A stretch of 57,154 nucleotides of DNA from Oxalobacteraceae bacterium (GTDB lineage Bacteria; Pseudomonadota; Gammaproteobacteria; Burkholderiales; Burkholderiaceae_D), in the NCBI GenBank assembly GCA_003537575.1, contig DPRS01000025.1:182977-240130 (forward strand). The letters are read 5' to 3'. Under the pieces are notes generated by a model. The model searched no databases. It saw only the letters and a program-made list of their open reading frames with translations, and was not told the DNA's origin. A program made the position numbers and the translations under genes. Of this stretch, positions 1 to 8,309 are shown piece after piece. Each line of letters opens with the position of its first letter. Positions within the stretch are counted from its first letter, which is position 1.

Positions 1-518
1 GCCGCCATCATCGGCAGGAAGCCCTTGGTCAGCTTGTGCATGTATTCCTGCTTGCGCACCGTGTAGTCCGCCGCGTACAGCACGATCACCAGCTTCATCA
101 TCTCGGAAGGCTGGATGTTGAAAACCTTGAGCGACAGCCAGCGCTTGGCGCCGTTGACGCCCTTGCCCAACCCCGGCACCAGCACCATGACCAGCAGGAT
201 CAGCACGCCGACAAAAAGATAGGGCGCCAGTTTCTGCCAAGTCTCGATGCGCACCCGGAAAGCGAACAATCCGGCAATCAAGGCCACGCCGACGAAAACC
301 GCCTGCCGCAGCAGGAAATGGTAGTTCTGATAGTTCGCGTACTTCCTTGAATCCGGCAGCGAGATCGACGCCGAATACACCATCACCATGCCGAACAGCA
401 TCAGCAGCAGGACCACCCAGACCAGCGGCTGGTCGTACTCCATCATGCGCGAACGCTGCACCATGCCGGGAACCGGTTTGGCGGATGCGCCGGCAAAGGA
501 TGGCAGGGCGAACTTCAT
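1..518 (-). CDS. ftsW: FtsW, septal peptidoglycan polymerase (partial, C-terminus off window)
   Basis: Only the first 172 codons are present; the gene runs off the left edge. FtsW is the SEDS-family glycosyltransferase that polymerises septal glycan with FtsI at the division site. The translated start shows a short cytoplasmic tail, a hydrophobic segment with LLLMLFGMVMVYSAS typical of SEDS transmembrane helix 1, then further helices and the conserved stretch GAKRWLSL...QPSEMMKL. The ATG at 516-518 overlaps the murD stop as ATGA, which fixes the start and implies translational coupling. Its place after murD is the standard dcw order, so murG and murC are expected beyond the edge. Confidence 0.95.
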   Translation of the reverse strand, partial: MKFALPSFAGASAKPVPGMVQRSRMMEYDQPLVWVVLLLMLFGMVMVYSASISLPDSRKYANYQNYHFLLRQAVFVGVALIAGLFAFRVRIETWQKLAPYLFVGVLILLVMVLVPGLGKGVNGAKRWLSLKVFNIQPSEMMKLVIVLYAADYTVRKQEYMHKLTKGFLPMMA

Positions 519-2014
519 GCGAGCACCTCGCCGCGCGCGGCCGCGATGTCGCGCACCGCATCGATGAACACTTCCGCCCGGTGTGCATAATTCCTGAACA
601 TGTCCAGGCTGGCGCAGGCCGGCGACAGCAGGACGGCGTCGCCCGGCTGCGCCAGTTCGGCAGCGCGCTGCGCGGCTTCCGGCAGGCTGGCGCAATCGAC
701 CAGTTCCACTCCACTCTCCGCCAGCGCGGCGCGGATGGCGCCGGCATCCTTGCCGATCAACAGCACCGCGCGCACATAGCGTCCGACCGGCTCGGCCAGC
801 GGCGCGAAATCCTGGCCTTTGCCATCGCCGCCGGCGATCAGCACCAGCCTGCGGCCGGAGCCGGCCATATCGGAACCGAGGCCGTTCAAGGCCGCCACGG
901 TGGCGCCGATATTCGTGCCCTTGCTGTCGTCGTAATAATCGACGCCGCCGATGCAGCCCACCGGCTCGACCCGGTGCGGCTCGCCGGCGTATTCGCGCAA
1001 GCCGTGCAGGAGCGCCGCCAGCGGCAGCTCGATGGCGCGGCACAGCGCCAGCGCAGCCAGCGCATTCATGGCATTGTGGCGGCCACGTATCTTCAGCGCA
1101 TCGGCCGGCATCAGGCGCTTGAGCGCCACTGGCAGCGCTTCCTCACTGCCCTTTTTTCGGCGCTTTTTCTGCTCCTCTTCCGCGGCTTCCGCCATCGCCA
1201 GCCATTGCATGCCGTTTTCCTCGATCAGGCCAAAGCTGTTGGCCTGTTCCGGCTCATCCGCGCCGAAGCTGCATTCCGCGCCTGTCGGCGAAGACATGCG
1301 CATCACCCACGGATCGTCGCGGTTGAGCACGCGCACCGTGCCCGTACCGAAGATTTTCGCCTTGTCGACGGCGTAAGCCTGCATGTCGCCATGCCAGTCC
1401 AGATGGTCTTGCGTGACATTCAGCACGGTGGCGGCATCCGCCTGCAGGCTGAAAGTGCTGTGCAACTGAAAGCTGGACAATTCAAGCACCCATGCCTGCG
1501 GCAGGCTGTCGCCGTCGAGCGCTTCCCGCAGCACGTCGAGCGCGGCCGGGCTGATGTTGCCGGCGACTTGCACGCTCAGGCCGGCGCGCCGGCACAGCAG
1601 ACCGGTCAGGCTGGTGACTGTAGTCTTGCCGTTGGTGCCGGTAATGGCGATCACCTTCGGCGCGTAACCGCGCTCGGCTTTCAGCGCCGCCAGCGCCTGT
1701 GCGAACAATTCGATCTCGCCCCACAGCGGAATACCGCGCTCGGCCGCAGCCGGTGCGATCTCGGCCAGTTCGCGACCCGGTGCCAGTCCCGGGCTCAAGC
1801 TCACGAAGTCGATACCATCCAGCAGGCCGGCGACGAACGGACCGGCGACGAATTCTGCTGCCGGGATTTTTCCCCGCAGTTCCGCCAGGCGCTCTGGCGC
1901 CGGGCGCGTATCGGCGACACGCACTGAGGCGCCGCAGCGTGCCAGCCACAGGGCCATCGCCAGGCCCGATTCGCCGAGCCCCAGCACCAGAATTTTTTTA
2001 CCTTGGTAATCCAC
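515..2014 (-). CDS. murD: UDP-N-acetylmuramoylalanine--D-glutamate ligase MurD
   Basis: This cytoplasmic ligase adds D-glutamate to UDP-MurNAc-L-Ala in peptidoglycan precursor synthesis. The N-terminus carries a Rossmann-like LVLGLGESGLAMALWLARCG, followed by the ATP-binding loop AITGTNGKTT, the Mur central motif (HLDWHGDM) and a C-terminal domain with YDDSKGTN and LSPACASLDMF. At 499 residues it is longer than the roughly 440 of E. coli MurD; the extra length includes a charged Lys/Glu-rich insertion near residues 280-305 (EEEQKKRRKKGSEE). It starts 13 bp after mraY and its stop overlaps the ftsW start. Confidence 0.97.
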   Translation of the reverse strand: MDYQGKKILVLGLGESGLAMALWLARCGASVRVADTRPAPERLAELRGKIPAAEFVAGPFVAGLLDGIDFVSLSPGLAPGRELAEIAPAAAERGIPLWGEIELFAQALAALKAERGYAPKVIAITGTNGKTTVTSLTGLLCRRAGLSVQVAGNISPAALDVLREALDGDSLPQAWVLELSSFQLHSTFSLQADAATVLNVTQDHLDWHGDMQAYAVDKAKIFGTGTVRVLNRDDPWVMRMSSPTGAECSFGADEPEQANSFGLIEENGMQWLAMAEAAEEEQKKRRKKGSEEALPVALKRLMPADALKIRGRHNAMNALAALALCRAIELPLAALLHGLREYAGEPHRVEPVGCIGGVDYYDDSKGTNIGATVAALNGLGSDMAGSGRRLVLIAGGDGKGQDFAPLAEPVGRYVRAVLLIGKDAGAIRAALAESGVELVDCASLPEAAQRAAELAQPGDAVLLSPACASLDMFRNYAHRAEVFIDAVRDIAAARGEVLA

Positions 2015-2027
2015 TTCTCTTGGTCCC

Positions 2028-3197
2028 TTAGCGCAGCTTCAAGGTAGACAATCCAAACAGCACCAGCATCATGGTGATGATCCAGAAACGCACTACCACC
2101 TGCGTCTCTTTCCAGCCTTTCTGCTCATAGTGGTGATGCAGCGGCGCCATCAACAGGATGCGGCGGCCGACGCCGTAACGCTTCTTGGTGAATTTGAAAT
2201 ACGCCACCTGCGCCATCACCGACAGGGTTTCGACCACGAAGATTCCGCCCATGATGAACAGGACGATTTCCTGGCGCACGATCACCGCGATGGTGCCCAG
2301 CGCGCCGCCCAACGCCAGCGCGCCGACGTCGCCCATGAACACTTGCGCCGGATGGGCGTTAAACCACAGGAACGCCAGCCCGGCGCCGGCCATCGCGCCG
2401 CAGAAGATCAGCAGTTCGCCCGCTCCCGGGATATACGGAATCAGCAGATACTTGGCATAGGTGACGCTGCCGGTCAGGTAGGCGAACAGGCCGAGCGCGC
2501 TGCCGACCATCACGGTCGGCATGATGGCCAGTCCATCCAGGCCGTCGGTCAGGTTGACCGCGTTGCTGGTGCCGACGATGACGAAATAGGTCAGCGCGAT
2601 GAAGCCCCACACGCCGAGCGGATAGCTGATGGTCTTAAAGAACGGTACGATCAGGTCGGCCTTGGGCGGCAAGTCCATGTTGAGTCCGGACTTGACCCAG
2701 GCGATGAACAATTCCCATACGCCGCTATTGCTCGGCGCCGACACGGAAAACGCCAGGTACACTGCGGCGGCAATGCCGATCAGCGATTGCCAGAAATACT
2801 TTTCCTTCGAACGCATGCCGTTCGGATCCTTGTAGACCACCTTGCGGTAATCATCGACCCAGCCAATGGCGCCGAAGCCGAGGGTGACGATCAGCACCGG
2901 CCAGATGAAGCGATTGCTCCAGTCGGACCACAGCAAGACCGAGACGCCGATGGCGATCAGGATCAGGGCGCCGCCCATGGTCGGCGTGCCGCTCTTGATC
3001 AGGTGGGTCTGCGGGCCGTTGGTGCGCACCGCCTGGCCGACCTTCAGGCGCGTCAGCATGCGAATCACCGCCGGACCGGCAACCAGGCCGATCAGCAGCG
3101 CCGTCAGCGTGGCGAACACTGCGCGGAAAGTGATGAAATTGAACACCCGCAAAGTGCCGATGTCTTGTTGAAAATATTGTGCTAACCAGAGCAGCAT
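2028..3197 (-). CDS. mraY: Phospho-N-acetylmuramoyl-pentapeptide transferase MraY
   Basis: MraY is the inner-membrane enzyme that transfers phospho-MurNAc-pentapeptide to undecaprenyl phosphate, making lipid I. The 389-residue product has about ten hydrophobic segments and the family signatures: KVGQ...THLIKSGTPTMGG near the N-terminus, the DDYRK aspartate pair, NLTDGLDGLA, GDVGALALGG and the HHHYE loop (APLHHHYEQKGW). Length and start match the family. It is separated from murF by about 160 bp that hold a repeat element, the only large gap in this part of the dcw cluster. Confidence 0.98.
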   Translation of the reverse strand: MLLWLAQYFQQDIGTLRVFNFITFRAVFATLTALLIGLVAGPAVIRMLTRLKVGQAVRTNGPQTHLIKSGTPTMGGALILIAIGVSVLLWSDWSNRFIWPVLIVTLGFGAIGWVDDYRKVVYKDPNGMRSKEKYFWQSLIGIAAAVYLAFSVSAPSNSGVWELFIAWVKSGLNMDLPPKADLIVPFFKTISYPLGVWGFIALTYFVIVGTSNAVNLTDGLDGLAIMPTVMVGSALGLFAYLTGSVTYAKYLLIPYIPGAGELLIFCGAMAGAGLAFLWFNAHPAQVFMGDVGALALGGALGTIAVIVRQEIVLFIMGGIFVVETLSVMAQVAYFKFTKKRYGVGRRILLMAPLHHHYEQKGWKETQVVVRFWIITMMLVLFGLSTLKLR

Positions 3198-3270
3198 GCT
3201 AATGAACTTCCTTAGTAATCTTCAAGTTTGTTTATTGGGGAGAGTGCTGCTGCGCTTCACCCGTCCCAGT

Positions 3271-3372
3271 TTCTAATCAGTCGAGGACAGAGTACCGCTC
3301 TCACCTTGATCGGTTTGGGACAGAGTCCCGCAATAAAAAAGACGCTATCCCCAATCCTAAGTACTCTGTCTC
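3271..3372 (+). repeat. Dispersed GGACAGAGT repeat element, copy A (murF-mraY gap)
   Basis: The murF-mraY intergenic region contains repeated GGACAGAGT/ACTCTGTCC cores. The block at about 3274-3327 matches the reverse complement of 15333-15385 over some 50 bp with only a few mismatches. The flanking parts (a unit reading ATTGCGaGACAGaGTaC, then a unit reading ATTGGGGATAGCG, on the minus strand) are also shared in the same order with 15245-15295, so the whole element is homologous to copy B, in opposite orientation. Its distal end supplies the last codons and stop of murF. The mixed inverted and direct cores resemble REP-type elements, but no transposase is present here. Confidence 0.85.
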
Positions 3373-4721
3373 GCAATTATTAAATCTTCCACCACGCGCT
3401 CCATCTTCATGAAGCGCGATCCCTTGACCAGCGCGGTGGCGCCGGGCACCAGCGCCGCTTGCGCGGCCGCCGTCAATTCCTGCATGTCATCGAAGTGCGT
3501 GGCTTTCGGGCCGAAGGCGGCGCTCGCATGCCGTGCCAGTTCGCCCAGGGTCAGCATGCGATCGACGCCGCGCGCGGCGGCATAGGCGCCTACTTCCTGG
3601 TGAAACTGCGGCCCCTGGTCGCCGACTTCGCCCATATCCCCCAGCACCAGCACGCGCGGCGCTGCTGCCTGCGCCAGCACGTCGATAGCGGCGCGCACCG
3701 AATCCGGGTTGGCGTTGTAGGTGTCGTCGATCACCAGCGCGCCGTTGGCGGCGGCTTTCCTTTGCAGCCGGCCCTTGACCGGGGCAAATGCCTCCAGCCC
3801 GCGCCTGATGCCATCGGCATCGATGCCGATCGCCAGGGCGCAAGCCGCTGCCGCCAGGGCATTGCGCACATTATGCTCGCCGGCCGCCGCCAGCTTGACG
3901 CTGAATTGCTGTTTTCCCGCCGTGATCGTGATGTCGCTGCCGAAAACGTTCGCCACATAGCTGCCGCGCACCTCGGCCTCCGGATTGAAGCCGAAACCCA
4001 GCACGCGGCGGCCGCCGGCATAGCCGCGCCACAGCGAAGTGAACGGATCATCCGCCGGAAACACCGCGACGCCGTCGGCCGGCAAGCCGCGGATCACCGC
4101 GCCATTTTCTTCGGCCACCGCCGCCACGCTTGCCATGAATTCCTGGTGCTCGCGCTGCGCATTGTTGACCAGGCCAACCGCCGGCTGCGCGATCGCCGAC
4201 AAGACGGCGATTTCGCCGGGATGGTTCATGCCCAATTCGATCACCGCGGCGCGGCAACCGCCATCCAGGCGAAACACCGTCAGCGGCACGCCGATATCGT
4301 TGTTCAGGTTGCCGCGCGTAGCCAGGACATTTTCCGCGCCATGGACCGCAGCCAGGATGGACGCGATCATTTCCTTGACCGTGGTCTTGCCATTGCTGCC
4401 GGTGACGCCGATCACCGGCAAGGCGAACTGCTGCCGCCACCAGGCGGCGATTTCGCCCAACGCCAGCCGCGTATCCGGCACCACCAGCGCCGGCAGCGCG
4501 AAGCTGGCCGGCACGCTTTCCACCACCACGGCCGACGCGCCCTGCGCGGCGACCTGCTCGAGGTAATCATGGGCATCGAAACGCTCGCCCTTGAGCGCCA
4601 CGAACAGGTTGCCGGCGGTGGCGCTGCGGCTATCGGTCGAGACGCCGGTAAAGGCGACATCCTGCGTCAGCCTGGCGCCCGCCAGATGCGGCAACAGCTG
4701 TGTCAAAGTCGCGCGCATCAT
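3357..4721 (-). CDS. murF: UDP-N-acetylmuramoyl-tripeptide--D-alanyl-D-alanine ligase MurF
   Basis: MurF adds D-Ala-D-Ala to the UDP-MurNAc-tripeptide, the last cytoplasmic step of the pentapeptide precursor. The 454-residue protein shows an N-terminal MurF/HprK-like domain (FTGVSTDSRSATAGNLFVALKGERFDAHD), the P-loop GVTGSNGKTTVKEM, GMNHPGEIAVLS, DDTYNANPDSVRAAI and the C-terminal LGDMGEVGD and VKGSRFMKME. The start ATGATG overlaps the murE stop; the second ATG at 4718 is equally possible. The final residues RQST and the TAG stop lie in sequence that belongs to repeat copy A, so the natural end of the gene seems to have been replaced or extended by the repeat. Confidence 0.97.
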   Translation of the reverse strand: MMRATLTQLLPHLAGARLTQDVAFTGVSTDSRSATAGNLFVALKGERFDAHDYLEQVAAQGASAVVVESVPASFALPALVVPDTRLALGEIAAWWRQQFALPVIGVTGSNGKTTVKEMIASILAAVHGAENVLATRGNLNNDIGVPLTVFRLDGGCRAAVIELGMNHPGEIAVLSAIAQPAVGLVNNAQREHQEFMASVAAVAEENGAVIRGLPADGVAVFPADDPFTSLWRGYAGGRRVLGFGFNPEAEVRGSYVANVFGSDITITAGKQQFSVKLAAAGEHNVRNALAAAACALAIGIDADGIRRGLEAFAPVKGRLQRKAAANGALVIDDTYNANPDSVRAAIDVLAQAAAPRVLVLGDMGEVGDQGPQFHQEVGAYAAARGVDRMLTLGELARHASAAFGPKATHFDDMQELTAAAQAALVPGATALVKGSRFMKMERVVEDLIIARQST

Positions 4722-6265
4722 GCTCCCGCTCCTTGCATCGCACGCGTGGCCAGCGCCAGCGCGGCATGGTCCGCATCGAGGAAAGGCAGTTTCCTGCCCT
4801 TGATTTCCTGCGTGGTCTCGTGGCCCTTGCCGGCCAGGAGGATCACGTCATTTTTCTCTGCGTGCTTGACCGCCCACAGGATGGCGCCGGCGCGATCCTC
4901 GATCGCCTGCGGCGCGTGCTGCCTGTTTTCCAAACCTTCGATTCCTTGCATGATTTGCGCAATGATTTCCGCCGGCTCTTCGCTGCGCGGATTGTCGCTG
5001 GTGACGACCACATAGTCGGCCAGCATGGACATCTTGCCCATTTGCGGGCGCTTGCCCAGATCGCGGTCGCCGCCGCAACCGAACACGCACCACAACTTGC
5101 CTTGCCTTTCCTGCGCGATCGGCCGCAGCGCCGCCAGCGTCTTTTCCAGCGCATCGGGAGTGTGGGCGTAATCGATCACCACCAGCGGCGCATCCTGGCC
5201 GCCGAGCTGCTGCATGCGGCCCGGCACCGCGCTGAGCGCCTCCACCGTGGCAATCGCCGTGCGCCAATCCACTCCCTTGGCCAGCAGCGTGCCGACAATC
5301 GCCAGCACATTGCTGACATTGAAATGCCCCACCAGTTGCGTCCTGACCAGGGCGGAGCCGAACGGCGAATCCAGGGAAAACACGGTCCCCGCATGGCTGG
5401 TGCGAATATCGCTTGCCTGCAGCACGGCGACGCCTTCCGCAGTCTTGCCTTCCAGGCTGTAACCGATGATGGCCGCCGTCGAACCCCGTTCCCGCATATG
5501 CCGCACCAGGCGCAAGCCGGCCTCATCGTCCAGGTTCAGCACCGCATGCCGCAAACCCGGCCAGTCGAACAGCATGGCCTTGGACGCCTCGTAGGCAGCC
5601 ATGTCGCCGTGGTAATCGAGATGGTCGCGCGTCAGATTGGTGAACACCGCGACATCCACGCGCATGCCGGCCATGCGCCGCTGCAGCAGGCCGATCGAGG
5701 ATGCTTCGATCGCCAGCGCCTCCGCGCCCTCCGCGCGCATGTCGCTCAGGCAGGATTGCAGAATCAGGGCATCCGGCGTGGTATTGCCGGTGACGACGAA
5801 CTCGGGCATCGCGCCGCGCCGGTAGATGCCGGTGCCGAGGGTGCCGATCACGCCGGTGGGAGCGCCCAGGCGAGACAGCGCGGCGCCCAGCCATTGGGTG
5901 CAGGAAGTCTTGCCATTGGTGCCAGTGACCGCGGCCACGAACATGTCGCGCTCGGGCTGGCCGTAGAATCCGTTGGCGATTTCACCCGCCAGGTTTTTCA
6001 GGCCGGCGACGGCCAGATGCGGCGCTTGCCAGCCATCGTTCCAGGCAAAGCCCTCGGCCTCGCACACCACCGCGGCGGCGCCGGCGGCGATGGCCTGGCC
6101 GATGAAGCGGCGCCCGTCCGCAGCCTCGCCGGGATAGGCGAAAAACACGTCGCCCGCGGCAATCGCGCGCGAATCGGCGGCAAGCCTTGCGGCCGGCGCG
6201 GTCGCGCGCAGCCATGCCACGACTTCTTCGAGATGCATTATCGGCGTCGTCATTGCGTTCATCAC
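4718..6265 (-). CDS. murE: UDP-N-acetylmuramoyl-tripeptide synthetase MurE (meso-DAP adding)
   Basis: MurE attaches the third amino acid of the peptidoglycan stem peptide. The 515-residue product has DSRAIAAGDVFFAYPGEAADGRRF at the N-terminus, the P-loop AVTGTNGKTSCTQWL, LTRDHLDYHGDM, VIDYAHTPDALEKTL, CGGDRDLGKRP and, in the C-terminal domain, the motif DNPR (VVTSDNPRSEEP). In the family DNPR marks specificity for meso-diaminopimelate, as expected for a Gram-negative cell. Start and stop both overlap neighbours by 4 bp (ftsI and murF). M4 or M9 could be alternative starts, but the first ATG is coupled to the ftsI stop. Confidence 0.97.
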   Translation of the reverse strand: MMNAMTTPIMHLEEVVAWLRATAPAARLAADSRAIAAGDVFFAYPGEAADGRRFIGQAIAAGAAAVVCEAEGFAWNDGWQAPHLAVAGLKNLAGEIANGFYGQPERDMFVAAVTGTNGKTSCTQWLGAALSRLGAPTGVIGTLGTGIYRRGAMPEFVVTGNTTPDALILQSCLSDMRAEGAEALAIEASSIGLLQRRMAGMRVDVAVFTNLTRDHLDYHGDMAAYEASKAMLFDWPGLRHAVLNLDDEAGLRLVRHMRERGSTAAIIGYSLEGKTAEGVAVLQASDIRTSHAGTVFSLDSPFGSALVRTQLVGHFNVSNVLAIVGTLLAKGVDWRTAIATVEALSAVPGRMQQLGGQDAPLVVIDYAHTPDALEKTLAALRPIAQERQGKLWCVFGCGGDRDLGKRPQMGKMSMLADYVVVTSDNPRSEEPAEIIAQIMQGIEGLENRQHAPQAIEDRAGAILWAVKHAEKNDVILLAGKGHETTQEIKGRKLPFLDADHAALALATRAMQGAGA

Positions 6266-8040
6266 AGGCTCTCCATGACCGGCTCTTGCGGAACGATGAT
6301 GTCGGTGACCGTGGAATCCGGCGACACATTCAACGCCCGCAGCGCATTCGCCGCCACTGCCGCGAAAACCGGCGCGGCAACAGTGCCGCCATAGTAGGTT
6401 TTGGCCGACGGCTCGTCGACCATCACGGCGATGACGATGCGCGGATCCGACACCGGCGCGAAGCCGACGAAGGAGGCGATGTATTTCTTGACATAGCGGC
6501 CGCCCGCCAGCTTGAGCGCGGTGCCGGTCTTGCCGGCCACGCGATAGCCGGGCACCTGCGCCTGCGTTGCAGTGCCGCCGGGCTGGGTCACCGACTCCAG
6601 CATGGCGCGCATTTCACGCGCGGCTTTTTCACTGAACACGCGGTGGCTGGCCGGCGCATCGGCGATTTTCTGGAACGACAGCGGAATCAGATCGCCGTCG
6701 CGGGCGAACACCAGGTAGGAACGCGCCAGCTGCAGCAGCGACACCGACATGCCGTGACCGTAGCTCATGGTCGCCTGCTCGATCGGTCGCCAGGATTTGT
6801 ACGGCCGCACCCGGCCGGCCACCGCACCGGGAAAGCCGAAGCGCGGCTGCTGTCCGAAACCGAGGGTGGTGAACATTTCCCACATATCCTGAGGCTGCAT
6901 CTGCAGCGCCAGCTTGGCGGTGCCGACGTTGGACGATTTCTGGATCACTTCCGCCACGGAGAGGATGCCGTGCGGATGAGCGTCGCCGATGCTGGCAGTG
7001 CCAATGGTCATGCGGCCGGGCGCGGTCTGAATCTGCGTCGTTGGCTTGACCATGCCGCGCTCGAGCGCCAGCGCCACGGTAAAGGCTTTCATGGCCGAGC
7101 CCGGCTCGAAGGTATCGGTCAGCACGCGGTTGCGCAGCTGCGCCCCGGTCAGGCCGGAGCGCTGGTTCGGGTTATAGGTCGGCAGATTGGCCAGCGCCAG
7201 CACCTCGCCGGTTTTCACGTCCAGCACCACCACGCCGCCCGCCTTGGCATTGTGCTTTTCCACCGCTTCCTTCAGCTGGGTGAAGGCGATGTACTGGATC
7301 TTGCTGTCGACCGACAGCGCCAGGTCCTTGCCGTCATGCGGCTCGCGAATTGCCTCGATATCCTCGACGATGCGGCCGAGCCGGTCCTTGATGACGCGCC
7401 GGCTGCCAGTAGCTCCGGCCAGGCTTTTCTGCGCCGCCAGCTCGATGCCTTCCTGGCCGACATCCTCGACATTGGTGAAGCCGACGATATGCGCCATGAC
7501 TTCGCCCTGCGGATAGAAGCGCTTGTATTCCTTGCGCGTATAGATGCCGGCAATGCCCAGCTTGACGATCTTGTCGGCGATATCCTGCTCGACCTGGCGC
7601 TTGAGATAGACGAAAGTCCGATCGGAATCGAGCTTGGCCTTCAGGTCGCGCTCGCTCATCTCCAGCAGGCGAGCCAATTCGCGCAGCTTGTCCTTCGGCG
7701 CCTCGGCGACATCTTCGGGGATCGCCCAGATCGCCTTGACCGGCAGCGACGATGCCAGCACCTGGCCGTTGCGGTCGGTGATCTTGCCGCGCGTGGCGGG
7801 CAATTCGAGGGTACGGGCGTAGCGGACGGCGCCCTGCTTTTGCAAGAATTCGTTGGAAATCCCCTGTAGCCACAGCGCCCGGCCGGCCAGGGCGACGAAC
7901 GCCGCAAACAGCAGAAACAGCACCAGGCGCGAGCGCCAGGACGGCAGCTTCACCGCCAGCACCGGGCTGGCGGAAAAGGGCAAGCCCCTGGAAGCCGCCA
8001 CCCGGGAGCTGCTCCCGGAACGCAACGCGGGCCGCGTCAT
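6262..8040 (-). CDS. ftsI: Peptidoglycan D,D-transpeptidase FtsI (PBP3)
   Basis: FtsI is the division-specific class B penicillin-binding protein that crosslinks septal peptidoglycan with FtsW. The 592-residue product has a cytoplasmic tail, one transmembrane helix (about residues 38-55, LVLFLLFAAFVALAGRALWL), a PBP dimerisation domain and a C-terminal transpeptidase domain. The active-site triad is visible: SAMK with Ser at about 315, SSN in IQKSSNVGTAK, and KTGTA near residue 503. It is followed by murE and preceded by ftsL, each with a 4-bp overlap. Confidence 0.97.
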   Translation of the reverse strand: MTRPALRSGSSSRVAASRGLPFSASPVLAVKLPSWRSRLVLFLLFAAFVALAGRALWLQGISNEFLQKQGAVRYARTLELPATRGKITDRNGQVLASSLPVKAIWAIPEDVAEAPKDKLRELARLLEMSERDLKAKLDSDRTFVYLKRQVEQDIADKIVKLGIAGIYTRKEYKRFYPQGEVMAHIVGFTNVEDVGQEGIELAAQKSLAGATGSRRVIKDRLGRIVEDIEAIREPHDGKDLALSVDSKIQYIAFTQLKEAVEKHNAKAGGVVVLDVKTGEVLALANLPTYNPNQRSGLTGAQLRNRVLTDTFEPGSAMKAFTVALALERGMVKPTTQIQTAPGRMTIGTASIGDAHPHGILSVAEVIQKSSNVGTAKLALQMQPQDMWEMFTTLGFGQQPRFGFPGAVAGRVRPYKSWRPIEQATMSYGHGMSVSLLQLARSYLVFARDGDLIPLSFQKIADAPASHRVFSEKAAREMRAMLESVTQPGGTATQAQVPGYRVAGKTGTALKLAGGRYVKKYIASFVGFAPVSDPRIVIAVMVDEPSAKTYYGGTVAAPVFAAVAANALRALNVSPDSTVTDIIVPQEPVMESL

Positions 8041-8309
8041 CGCGCCCCCGCCGTCAGATATTGAGCGCGCGCCGGCGTCAGCGCCACCATGCCCAGGTCA
8101 CGCCGGGCATTGGCTTCGATGCGGGCGTGCTTGCCGAGCGTCGACTGGTCCAGCTGCAGCTGCGCCCATTCGATGTCGAGCTGCCGCGCCGCCGCCTGAG
8201 CGCGCTCAAGCTCGATGAACAGCTGGCGCGCCTTGTACTGCGCATTCACCAGCAACAGGGCGCAGACGACCAGCAAGGCGGTCAGCGCCAGGTTCAGGCG
8301 CCCGCTCAT
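8037..8309 (-). CDS. ftsL: Cell division protein FtsL
   Basis: This is a 90-residue bitopic membrane protein. It has a short N-terminus, one hydrophobic helix (about residues 5-22, LNLALTALLVVCALLLVNAQ) and a periplasmic coiled-coil-like stretch rich in Leu/Ala/Glu with the family pattern LDIEWAQLQLDQSTLGKHARIEANARRDLGM. FtsL forms the FtsQLB complex that activates FtsWI. Identification leans on size, topology, the IEANARRDLGM signature and its position between rsmH and ftsI, overlapping both by 4 bp. Confidence 0.93.
   Translation of the reverse strand: MSGRLNLALTALLVVCALLLVNAQYKARQLFIELERAQAAARQLDIEWAQLQLDQSTLGKHARIEANARRDLGMVALTPARAQYLTAGAR

Noticed and set aside
347..1927. Long open frame (526 aa) on the plus strand opposite murD
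   Set aside because: It is the shadow of murD in GC-rich DNA; composition is His/Arg/Gln/Ala-rich with no motifs.
3459..6394. 518-aa and 564-aa plus-strand frames opposite murF and murE
   Set aside because: Antisense shadows of conserved Mur ligases.
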